Source: an uncultured Bacteroidota bacterium (GTDB taxonomy: Bacteria; Bacteroidota; Bacteroidia; Chitinophagales; Chitinophagaceae). From it: a stretch of DNA of 64,000 nucleotides. The notes under the pieces were generated by a model, which searched no databases, was not told where the DNA came from, and saw nothing but the letters and a program-made list of their open reading frames with translations. The stretch spans positions 1-64,000 of the forward strand of contig CAILLK010000125.1 of NCBI GenBank assembly GCA_903835005.1, given 5' to 3'. Made by a program: the position numbers and the translations under genes. Numbering within the stretch: position 1 is the first letter of the stretch; each line of letters opens with the position of its first letter. Positions 9,580 through 17,649 of the stretch are shown one piece after another.

Positions 9580-9927
9580 ATGAGAAAAGCAAGCTCAACA
9601 AATTTTTCAAACGAGGCAGAGTTAGCGGCAATATGCCCCATGCATAATGTTATGAAAGTATTAGGAGGGCGGTGGAAGATTGCTTTATTGTATTTCATAC
9701 ATCAGGGACATAATCGTTTCAGTTTATTGCAGAAAAAGATGCCGTTCATAACAACCAAAATGCTTAGTCAACAATTAAAGGAATTGGAGCAAGATGAACT
9801 GGTTTTAAGAAAAATATATGCTGAAATGCCACCTAGGGTTGAGTACTCGCTTACCATTAAAGGACAATCGCTATTGCCTGTTTTGGAAGATTTGTATGCA
9901 TGGGGAGAGCTGCATACTAAATCCTGA
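9580..9927 (+). CDS. HxlR-family transcriptional regulator
   Basis: A 115-residue winged-helix regulator of the HxlR family. The conserved Cys near the N-terminus (ICPMHNVMKVLGGRWK) precedes the helix-turn-helix region; then come NRFSLLQKKMPFITTKMLSQ and the LKELEQDELVLRKIY recognition and wing elements, ending with VEYSLTIKGQSLLPVLEDL. Some members use the Cys as a redox or aldehyde switch. The 94-base divergent spacer to the NmrA-like gene likely contains both promoters and the operator. Confidence 0.9.
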   Translation: MRKASSTNFSNEAELAAICPMHNVMKVLGGRWKIALLYFIHQGHNRFSLLQKKMPFITTKMLSQQLKELEQDELVLRKIYAEMPPRVEYSLTIKGQSLLPVLEDLYAWGELHTKS

Positions 9928-10001
9928 TAGCAGGCTTTCTACATTCTATGAATTCAATTCCCAAATAAAAATCTTTAAGTTTACCGGCAATACTAGCTGT
10001 T

Positions 10002-10535
10002 ATGGTTTTCAATGTTACAAAACTTGATAAAATTCGCCTGTTACAAACCCTCTACATTCATGCAGACCCAAAGGGATATGGCAAGAATGAGTATGCATTT
10101 AATGATGTAATAGGCAAAAATGTTTTGGGGCTAACTAATGAAGAATGCCGGGAATTATTAAAGGCGGATAGCCCTGATCTCAGCAGCTACCTTGTAGATT
10201 ATCACAACGGGAAACCAATAAAATTAGATTTTGAGCACAAGCCTAATGGAGATCTTTGGGTGTCTTCAGTTGCCTATGACATGAGCAACGGACGGCATAG
10301 TTTTTTAGAGGCTTTATTATGCGTTTTTGACCTCGATGAAATTGTTATGACAACAATAGATTACCCCTCCCAGTTGGACGATTTGCTAGGCGAACATACG
10401 ACCAGGGGTATTGCAGAAACTCTTATCATAGAAGATATTTTAGATCACACAATCCAACATTCCGATAACGGTATTTATTGGACTTTTGATTCTGCCGCAG
10501 TGGATTATACACCACCGTTTATGCGTGGAATATAA
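10002..10535 (+). CDS. Hypothetical protein
   Basis: A 177-residue soluble acidic protein not assigned to a family. It has a helical N-terminus (KLDKIRLLQTLYIHADPKGYG), a basic-to-acidic middle and a conserved-looking strand region (GDLWVSSVAYDMSNGRHSF). The C-terminus is Asp/Thr-rich (DSAAVDYTPPFMRGI). The 66-base gap after the HxlR gene and the same strand allow co-transcription, though nothing indicates a shared role. Confidence 0.55.
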   Translation: MVFNVTKLDKIRLLQTLYIHADPKGYGKNEYAFNDVIGKNVLGLTNEECRELLKADSPDLSSYLVDYHNGKPIKLDFEHKPNGDLWVSSVAYDMSNGRHSFLEALLCVFDLDEIVMTTIDYPSQLDDLLGEHTTRGIAETLIIEDILDHTIQHSDNGIYWTFDSAAVDYTPPFMRGI

Positions 10536-10749
10536 TGAGCTTCAAAAAATTTGGTTTACTCATTGAAATCTGCGGGTAGGCCTTGTGCGGTGGCAGACCT
10601 GCTTTAGAACGAAGTGGAGAAGCTGTTAATAGGTTGATGCACAAGCATTCAAATTTTTTTAAAAAAATAATTGCAATTAGTATGTACATTTATTATAAAA
10701 ACGTATTTTTCGGCGAAGAAAATTTAATATAAAATTAACTCAACAAAGA

Positions 10750-12219
10750 ATGCTTCGTGCTTTAAGGATAATTCGCAATACCAGGATACCAAGAAAACTC
10801 CGCCTACCTAAGAACGCTGTGCGTTTCTTATTGTTTTTAGCTCTTTATTTTTTAGTAAAACTCCTTATAGAAAATCACTCATTTTGGGTAGCAATAATTT
10901 TATCTTGTTTTTATGCAGTATCAGAAATTGCGATAGATTCTTCCTCTAAATTACTGGCCGTTTTATACGTAAATAAAATAATGGTCATTTTGGTCGTGAA
11001 CATTATCTGTATGGGGCTATATTTATTTGCTTACCCAAGGTATACCTATAATGTTTTAAAACCGACAGTAAATAATTACCCGGAATTAGTCAAAAATATC
11101 TTAGGTTTTGTTTTGCAGGGAGCTGTACTAGGATTAATAACAAGAATGCTTTTAGTTCATTATTTTGCTTTGTCAATTAAAGGGAAGGATGTGTTCTATA
11201 CGAAAATCCTAATGATGATCGTTTATTTAGTATTGCTTATTGTATTTCCTTTTACGCATAGAGAGTATATTCCTTCATATTCACTAGGCTTTGGGTTGGG
11301 TTTCTTAATTCATTATATCGCTAGAAAGCCTGAAAAAAGGAATGCTCTCTATGCCCGGTTAAGTCAGAATCTATTAGCTATGATAGAAACAATGAAAAAA
11401 GGTGAATACAAACTCAATACTAATGAGGAAAGAGCTATCCAATTATACGCTAGCCAAAAATGGACCACTCTTAAAGCATATCTTGAAGAAATAAAGGAAA
11501 ACGAAATAATTTTCTTTATTAAGCTATCAATGTTTAGAAAATTGCACCAATACGATATAGCATTAAACCTTGTACATGAAAAAGAAACTAATGCCCCTGA
11601 ATGGTTTAAGGAAAACAAACATTTTTTTCATTTACACTTCTCACTGAACAAATACGAGAAAAGCGTTCAATTGCATGAAAAAGCTCAAATTATTCAGAAT
11701 CTGCAAGACGCTATAATTCATACTCCACATTGTCTGTTAAGCAATGCAACTTTAGCATTAATGATTGCTAACGATATTGATATTTCCGATGAAAACGATG
11801 AATCTATGGATCAAAAAAAGAAAGCTCTAGATTTAATATGGAATGCAATGAAAATCTATGAAATAAGAGATAAAAATCCTAAGATAATATCCTTAATTAC
11901 TGGCATGACTATCCCCTTCACGTATTCATTTCTTCTTGATACATATGGTTATGTTCTATTTAAAAATGGCTATTTAAAGTTTTCAAAAGCCTTATTTATG
12001 CAATGTCTTGCTCAGGATCCATCGTTTTCGCCTACATATATTCATTTAGCTGAATGGTATATCGAGTATAGTAAAAGAGTAAAAAGCAAAGGTGAAGTTT
12101 TACTTAGAGCAGCTAAACTTAATCTGCATATTGCAATCCAAAATGAAAGATTAGATGATATTGAAAATAATGGAAGTTATATTATTAAAAAAGCAAAAAC
12201 AATTTTACAGACATTATAA
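10750..12219 (+). CDS. Membrane protein with C-terminal TPR-like helices
   Basis: A 489-residue protein. The first 200 residues hold about six hydrophobic helices (for example FLLFLALYFLVKLLI, VILVVNIICMGLYLFAY, ILMMIVYLVLLIVFPF, LGFGLGFLIHYIA). The C-terminal 290 residues form repeated amphipathic helices of TPR style, the clearest being FSKALFMQCLAQDPSFSPTYIHLAEWYIEY. A membrane-anchored protein-binding scaffold is the simplest reading; no enzyme motif is visible. The following 65-residue membrane gene lies 94 bases downstream on the same strand. Low GC content and orphan status fit the island. Confidence 0.6.
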   Translation: MLRALRIIRNTRIPRKLRLPKNAVRFLLFLALYFLVKLLIENHSFWVAIILSCFYAVSEIAIDSSSKLLAVLYVNKIMVILVVNIICMGLYLFAYPRYTYNVLKPTVNNYPELVKNILGFVLQGAVLGLITRMLLVHYFALSIKGKDVFYTKILMMIVYLVLLIVFPFTHREYIPSYSLGFGLGFLIHYIARKPEKRNALYARLSQNLLAMIETMKKGEYKLNTNEERAIQLYASQKWTTLKAYLEEIKENEIIFFIKLSMFRKLHQYDIALNLVHEKETNAPEWFKENKHFFHLHFSLNKYEKSVQLHEKAQIIQNLQDAIIHTPHCLLSNATLALMIANDIDISDENDESMDQKKKALDLIWNAMKIYEIRDKNPKIISLITGMTIPFTYSFLLDTYGYVLFKNGYLKFSKALFMQCLAQDPSFSPTYIHLAEWYIEYSKRVKSKGEVLLRAAKLNLHIAIQNERLDDIENNGSYIIKKAKTILQTL

Positions 12220-12313
12220 ATAATTACTTATCAACAGCCTGAAATTTACCATCATTTACATTGGCATGAATATTGTATATTATGTAATAAACAACCAAAT
12301 TAAATAATTTTTT

Positions 12314-12511
12314 ATGAAAAACGACAAAATTCTTACTATAACTAGAATGATTTTAGTTATAGTGGTTTTACTTTCAATCTCCGGGTTAGGAATATTTTAT
12401 GTAATAACAGATTTGAAAAATACAATTGTCGCAATTTGTATTTTTGGAATTCTTAGCTATTATGCATTTATTCTTGATGCGAGAAATTCAAAGAAACCGA
12501 AGGTAAGTTAA
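12314..12511 (+). CDS. Small two-helix membrane protein
   Basis: A 65-residue protein with two transmembrane helices (LVIVVLLSISGLGIFYVI and TIVAICIFGILSYYAFIL) separated by a short polar turn, and a basic C-terminal tail (DARNSKKPKVS). No family is recognised. A strong hairpin terminator begins a few bases after its stop codon. Confidence 0.55.
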   Translation: MKNDKILTITRMILVIVVLLSISGLGIFYVITDLKNTIVAICIFGILSYYAFILDARNSKKPKVS

Positions 12512-12516
12512 ACTTA

Positions 12517-12552
12517 ATACCTGCTACAAAATTACTTTTGTAGCAGGTATTT
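12517..12552. terminator. Bidirectional intrinsic terminator
   Basis: A 15-bp stem (ATACCTGCTACAAAA paired with TTTTGTAGCAGGTAT) with a short loop lies between the end of the rightward small-membrane gene and the end of the leftward ATPase gene. A T-rich 3' flank follows on the plus strand, so it likely terminates rightward transcripts and may serve both directions. Confidence 0.8.
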
Positions 12553-12633
12553 TACTTACATGCAAGAGCACAAAAATAAAAGGTCACATATCCACCTTTT
12601 ATAAATAATGCTATACAAGAGAATCTAAGTATT

Positions 12634-13917
12634 TTAGTCGTAACCAAATAATTTTAGCTGAGCATTAATAATGTTTGGAATTGCACCGTACTTTCCTGAT
12701 AAATATTCTTTTTCAAATGAAGCGTCGTTTCTTACTTTAGGAAGTTTCTCATAAAGGCTACATAAAGAAGATGCTCCGAACTGGTCCTTTTCAATAAAAA
12801 TCATTTGGTCTCGTCGTAGTATTTTTTTCAAAGGATCAGTATTATGTAACGTAAAAATCAATTGTGCACCATTTGGATTATTCATCCTGGAATTAAATAG
12901 TTTCAAAATGATATTAAGTAGTAAAGGATGAAATCTACTATCAAGTTCATCAATGAAAAGTATACTCCCCTTTAGAAGTGATTGGATAATTGGTCCTAAT
13001 AATCCAAAATATTTTTGAGTTCCTAGAGACTCATGTTGCATTAAGTCAAAATACACACTATCAATGACTTTATCTCCAGAGTATTTTTTGTGCTTGGTCT
13101 TTATGCTATAGGTTTTATTCTCATCCCCATAAAGCGCAGCAATCAACTGTTCACTTTTATTATATTTTTGGGCTAATTCCTTTATTTTTGCTTCTACGCT
13201 TGAAAAGCCTAAATCAGAACTGAAAATAATTTGGTTTATTCTGCTGAAATATTCCGGATTAGAAAGCAGTCCAGCTGTATAATCAATGACTTCTTGATTA
13301 TTGGCATCGAAGACAATAGTACTATTGGCAAACCAATCGCAAATTGCTTTTCCTAATTCAATATTAAATTGGGCCAAAACTGATAAGAACAAAGTATTTT
13401 CCCTTGTTATTTCAGTAAGCATTTGGACTTTAATTTTTGTTTCTCCGAAGTGCAGTAGTTTGTTTAGATCATAATTTTGACCCACTCTGGTGAATACGCT
13501 TTCATTCTTACGCTTATTAATTATAAAGAGCCATTCACCGATAATACGTTTGTTGTTTACAGAAAAAACATACCGGTATCGCCTTTCTCTTAAAAGAAAT
13601 AATACTTCGAAGGTGCTCGGTTCATTTTCATTCTCTGTATTTAATTTGAATGGTTCAACATTTAGACTTTCATGAGCCTGGCTTTCCTTTGAAGAATTTA
13701 AAACTAAATTCCTGACGAGGGCAAAAGCCTTAAGCAAATTACTCTTACCAGATGAATTCGCACCGTATAAGGCAACTGATTTTAAGAGAGTGACATCATA
13801 GAAATTCAATGGGGTAAAAAGATTCTCTGAAAATTCTTTTATAGCGCTTGCTTCAAAGTTGAGAATCCCCTTCTGCTTAAATGAAAGATAATTTTCTGCC
13901 GAAAACTGCAACAGCAT
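12634..13917 (-). CDS. COG1106-type AAA ATPase (AbiLi/AAA15-like)
   Basis: A 427-residue SMC/ABC-like ATPase. Walker A is GANSSGKSN at residues 52-60, a signature-like QHESLGTQKYF lies near 294, Walker B ILFIDELDSRFHP near 319, and an H-loop His in IFTLHNTD near 358. The end (FEKEYLSGKYGAIP) is characteristic of COG1106-type ATPases, many of which act in abortive infection, often with an RloB-like nuclease next door. Here no RloB gene follows: the stop faces a terminator and unrelated membrane genes. The start codon is 505 bases from the divergent CBASS operon, making this part of a defense island. Whether it acts alone is unknown. Confidence 0.85.
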   Translation of the reverse strand: MLLQFSAENYLSFKQKGILNFEASAIKEFSENLFTPLNFYDVTLLKSVALYGANSSGKSNLLKAFALVRNLVLNSSKESQAHESLNVEPFKLNTENENEPSTFEVLFLLRERRYRYVFSVNNKRIIGEWLFIINKRKNESVFTRVGQNYDLNKLLHFGETKIKVQMLTEITRENTLFLSVLAQFNIELGKAICDWFANSTIVFDANNQEVIDYTAGLLSNPEYFSRINQIIFSSDLGFSSVEAKIKELAQKYNKSEQLIAALYGDENKTYSIKTKHKKYSGDKVIDSVYFDLMQHESLGTQKYFGLLGPIIQSLLKGSILFIDELDSRFHPLLLNIILKLFNSRMNNPNGAQLIFTLHNTDPLKKILRRDQMIFIEKDQFGASSLCSLYEKLPKVRNDASFEKEYLSGKYGAIPNIINAQLKLFGYD

Positions 13918-14178
13918 GTCGTAATGTCAATTATTTATAAAGTACAAATATAAGGGTAATTCTTTCAAAAAAAAAATTAAAATAATTGTTTGATTAAATA
14001 AAAGTTCTTAATTTTGAGAAAATTTCTCATTATTAAATTAAAATTTACTATTTTAGGGCTTTGTGAGAATACAATAGATTGACGCTATATGCCAATATGA
14101 CATTTTGTCCTAAAAATAGGTTAAATAAAAATTTGGCATAGTAAATGTACTTAATAATAATACTCTTATAAAAAGAAA

Positions 14179-14266
14179 ACTCCCAGACGTTTATGCATCC
14201 AGGAGTACTGAAGAATACAAAATAACTATTGGGAAATTGTTATAAGGTTCGCGGCCTCATGTATTC
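14179..14266 (+). other. Possible structured leader upstream of CBASS
   Basis: In the 505-base spacer between the ATPase and the CD-NTase genes, nested inverted repeats occur: ACTCC/GGAGT (14179-14206), an outer GAATACA/TGTATTC pair (14213-14219 with 14260-14266), and an inner ATAAC/GTTAT hairpin (14222-14243). They could form a leader RNA or a regulatory site for the CBASS operon. The stems are short, so chance is possible. The rest of the spacer is AT-rich with no coding frame. Confidence 0.3.
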
Positions 14267-14422
14267 TTTATTTAATATCTCAAAGGTAGGTGCTGGCCAG
14301 CAAATTACAAAGCCTTCCATCCGATATTATTTTTCTACTTGTAAGAGCTAATCCCCGGCAACTCCGTCTCTACTCCGTGACAAGATTGGGACAATAGTTT
14401 TAATTATTAAACGCAGTAAGAG

Positions 14423-15463
14423 ATGACAAAAGTAGTACAGTCCCAGTTTGAGCAATTCCATTCAACTATTAAATTAGATATGGACGACATTAAAAAAGTT
14501 ATTGAAAAACGAGATATGCTCATAGAGGAAATCAGAGCCTACCTTAAAAAGAAATCAGAGGATGAAAATAAACCTTTGATTACGTTTTCAGTATTTAACC
14601 AGGGTAGCTATCCAATGGGTACCGGTGTTGAACCGGCCTATGACAAGCATGATTATGATATTGATGCGGGCTTGATCTTCAATGTTTCAACAAAGGATTA
14701 CAGCTCTTTGGAAATAAAAAAAATGGTGCATGACGCTTTGCAGTCCCAGTTTAGGACAGTGGAATGGAAAAAGCCATGCATCAGAGTACAATACCATGAA
14801 CAAGGTTTCCCAAAATTTCATGTTGATTTTGCGATCTATTCATCAAGTGACTGTAACTCTGATAAAAAAACATACCTGGCAAAAGGCACACCGACAATCT
14901 CGAGTGACCAAAATAAATGGGAAGTATCTCAGCCTAAAAAATTAATTGAGCTCCTGGGTGAAAAGTATACCGATATTAAGGAAAAAGCTCAGTTTAAACG
15001 GGTTATCCGATATTTCAAAAGATGGAAAGACACCAAATTTGATTCGGTGAATGGCAAGCCAACCGGGATATCACTAACGGCACTTGCTTACAATGGATTC
15101 AAACCATTTACGAAAAATATTTTTAACGGACAAGAAGAAATTGATGACCTCAAGGCATGCTGGGAATTTGCCAAGTATGTTGTTGCTCAATTTTCTTATT
15201 TTTCTAGTCGCATTACTGTTCAGTTACCAGTACCTCCGAACAATGATTTGTTTGCAAAAATGACCGATGACCAGTGTAAAAATTTCAAAGAAAAAGTCGA
15301 AAAACTTAGGGACGTTCTTTCTGAGGCTTATAGTGAAGCAGATCCACATGAAGCATGTAAAAAATTAAATAAACAATTTGGCGATGATTTTCCAATACCT
15401 GCAAAAGAACAAACTGCTCAAAGCAGAGGGAAGGCCATCGTAGGTACTTCTGAATCCGCATAG
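14423..15463 (+). CDS. CBASS CD-NTase (cyclic oligonucleotide synthase)
   Basis: A 346-residue cGAS/DncV-like nucleotidyltransferase that would make a cyclic nucleotide signal during phage infection. The nucleotidyltransferase signature is intact: QGS at residues 60-62, the metal-binding Asp pair in DYDID (D79, D81), and a third Asp in KFHVDFAIY (D135). The C-terminal half is the helical OAS1-C-like region. The protein ends in a flexible tail (GTSESA), as expected for a CD-NTase that Cap2 conjugates through its C-terminal residue. It is the first gene of a four-gene operon; cap2 starts 2 bases after its stop. The product nucleotide and clade cannot be decided by eye. Confidence 0.93.
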   Translation: MTKVVQSQFEQFHSTIKLDMDDIKKVIEKRDMLIEEIRAYLKKKSEDENKPLITFSVFNQGSYPMGTGVEPAYDKHDYDIDAGLIFNVSTKDYSSLEIKKMVHDALQSQFRTVEWKKPCIRVQYHEQGFPKFHVDFAIYSSSDCNSDKKTYLAKGTPTISSDQNKWEVSQPKKLIELLGEKYTDIKEKAQFKRVIRYFKRWKDTKFDSVNGKPTGISLTALAYNGFKPFTKNIFNGQEEIDDLKACWEFAKYVVAQFSYFSSRITVQLPVPPNNDLFAKMTDDQCKNFKEKVEKLRDVLSEAYSEADPHEACKKLNKQFGDDFPIPAKEQTAQSRGKAIVGTSESA

Positions 15464-15465
15464 TT

Positions 15466-17178
15466 ATGAACAATAATGAGATTCAGGATATACTAATCGA
15501 ACTAGAATTTGAAAATGTAATTGACAGTCAAAATCCAATTCTGAGAGAACGGGGATTGGATTTTGGCTTTACATTTACAACTACCATCGCGGATATAAAT
15601 TGTAATTTCTTGATTGGGTTTAAGAAGAACTTTCCGTTGTCCCTGCCACAATATTTCATAGCCAACTATGATACATATGAATTTATACCTCACATAGAAG
15701 AAGATGGTAGGATTTGTTATACTCAAGACGATTACCTTTTTATTGACATAGAAAGACCAGGTGATGTAATACAAGAAACTCTTGGCAAAGCAAAGGAAAC
15801 TGTGAGGCAAGGATTGCAGAAAGAAAACTTGACGGATTTTACCGATGAAATAGAAGCTTACTGGAGTAGGATTAAAGGAAATGAAAAAGTTTATTTTAAT
15901 GGTTTAATAAGTAGTGAGGTTACAGAACTTAAAATCGGCGCAGGTAAAGGAGGCAAGTTAATTGTTACTGATCAAAGTGAATATCTGCAAAGTTCAAAGA
16001 GATTCTTCAATATTGGTGACGGAGGATTTACTTTTCAAAACGGGATATATGTTCCACTACAAAATAACAATCTAATTATCCCACCGAGATACAATAACGC
16101 AATCACGATAAAATATGTACATGACCTTATCAATAATAATGTTTCTGAAACTGGATTAGAAAAAATAAAAAAGTTCACCAATAGACCTTCCAAAGCACAG
16201 GAATATGTAATTTTTTCCATTGTGCGAAAAGGCGGAATATCTTCTTTGTTTGGCGTAAAATTCTCAAATATGGATCGAGTATTGCATCCATTGTATTCAA
16301 CTGATTTTCATGGAAAAATCACCCCGATAAGTATAACTCGACTTGATAAGGAATATTTGTACCGTCGTGGAAGCAACGGCATTCGTTATGATAAAAAAGG
16401 GATAGTTATTGGCGGCGGGTCAATCGGCGGCTTTATAATGGAAGAACTTGTTAGGAATGGTTTTTTTAATTTAACTGTAGTTGATGGTGATAGTATTTCT
16501 GTAGATAATTGTTATCGTCATTTGGTGGGTTTTAGTTTTATAGGTAAAAATAAAGCTGACGCTATTAAAGAATATTTGGAGAAAAAATTTCCTCATTCCA
16601 ATATAAAAGCCGAAAAAAAAGAGGTACAGTATTTAATTGATCAAAATCAAATTGTATTTTCAGATTACGATTTTGTAATTGTTGCTACTGGCAATGTAAC
16701 AATCAATATTTATCTTAATTCGCTACTGAACCGAGCGGATCTAACCATTCCGGTTTTGTTTTCATGGAATGATCCATATGGGATTGGAGGTCATTGTTTA
16801 GTGACCAACATTCAGAGAATTGGATGCTATAAATGCTTGTACTCAAATGAACGGAAAATGAATTCTGCTTCCTTTGCTGACCCAGAACAAACCAAAACTT
16901 TTTTGAAGAATGCTTCTGGTTGCGGCACATTCTTTACGCCGTATGCTTCCGCTGATTCTACGCAAACTTCATTAATGACCGTTCGGAAGTTAATAGATTC
17001 CTTTTCAGACAGTAACGAACAGAACGCCATTTATTCATGGAAAGGGAAACCAGATATTTTTCTAAACGAGGGTTATAAATTGTCAAACCGTTTTCTCATG
17101 AGTGAACTAGAATTAGAAGAAAAGAAAAACCAATTTGTTGACCCAAACTGCAATACATGCCATCACTTACAGAAATAA
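15466..17178 (+). CDS. cap2: CBASS Cap2, E2-E1 fusion (ThiF-like)
   Basis: A 570-residue ubiquitin-transfer-like enzyme of type II CBASS. The N-terminal E2-like domain has the candidate catalytic Cys in GRICY (C84). The C-terminal E1/ThiF domain has the nucleotide-binding GGGSIGG at 316-322, an Asp-containing VVDGDSIS strand and a candidate catalytic Cys in SGCGTFF (C486). Two CxxC pairs (CYKC near 454 and CNTC near 562) match the structural zinc site of E1-like proteins. Cap2 activates and conjugates the CD-NTase C-terminus to target molecules, which boosts signal synthesis. The gene overlaps cap3 by 22 bases. Confidence 0.93.
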   Translation: MNNNEIQDILIELEFENVIDSQNPILRERGLDFGFTFTTTIADINCNFLIGFKKNFPLSLPQYFIANYDTYEFIPHIEEDGRICYTQDDYLFIDIERPGDVIQETLGKAKETVRQGLQKENLTDFTDEIEAYWSRIKGNEKVYFNGLISSEVTELKIGAGKGGKLIVTDQSEYLQSSKRFFNIGDGGFTFQNGIYVPLQNNNLIIPPRYNNAITIKYVHDLINNNVSETGLEKIKKFTNRPSKAQEYVIFSIVRKGGISSLFGVKFSNMDRVLHPLYSTDFHGKITPISITRLDKEYLYRRGSNGIRYDKKGIVIGGGSIGGFIMEELVRNGFFNLTVVDGDSISVDNCYRHLVGFSFIGKNKADAIKEYLEKKFPHSNIKAEKKEVQYLIDQNQIVFSDYDFVIVATGNVTINIYLNSLLNRADLTIPVLFSWNDPYGIGGHCLVTNIQRIGCYKCLYSNERKMNSASFADPEQTKTFLKNASGCGTFFTPYASADSTQTSLMTVRKLIDSFSDSNEQNAIYSWKGKPDIFLNEGYKLSNRFLMSELELEEKKNQFVDPNCNTCHHLQK

Positions 17179-17648
17179 TTTATATTTTGTCTAATCAGGG
17201 AAAATTAAAATTAGATATTGAAGCAATAACGAGAATGCTAAATTATAGACAAAAAGGAAGAGAAGATACAGAGGCTGGAGGTGTTCTTTTGGGACGGTTT
17301 ATAAAAGATTCAAAGGATATCATAGTTGATCACGTTAGTGTACCCATGATTGGCGACAAACGTACCCGCTATTCCTTTATTCGGAGTAAGAAAATGCACC
17401 AAAAAATTATAGATAAAGAGTGGTCGAAAAGTAATGGTACATGTAACTATCTAGGAGAGTGGCATACTCATCCGGAAGATTACCCTACACCTTCAAGGGT
17501 AGATATCACGAATTGGAAGAACAGGTTAAAAGACGATATTTTTTCAAGTAGGTACTTATACTTCGTTATTGTCGGTCTTAGTGAAACTCGAGTGTGGGAA
17601 GGTGATAAAAGAACTTCGGAAATTAAAAAACTAAAAAATATATATTGA
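17157..17648 (+). CDS. cap3: CBASS Cap3, JAB/MPN isopeptidase
   Basis: A 163-residue JAB-domain metalloprotease. Motifs: the Glu in EAGGVLLGRF near residue 40 and the zinc-binding GEWHTHPEDYPTPSRVD near 101-117, giving the HxH-x(7)-S-x2-D pattern. In type II CBASS, Cap3 cleaves CD-NTase conjugates made by Cap2 and so tunes the system. The start overlaps the end of cap2, suggesting translational coupling, and the effector gene begins one base after its stop. Confidence 0.92.
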   Translation: MPSLTEIIYILSNQGKLKLDIEAITRMLNYRQKGREDTEAGGVLLGRFIKDSKDIIVDHVSVPMIGDKRTRYSFIRSKKMHQKIIDKEWSKSNGTCNYLGEWHTHPEDYPTPSRVDITNWKNRLKDDIFSSRYLYFVIVGLSETRVWEGDKRTSEIKKLKNIY

Positions 17649-17649
17649 C

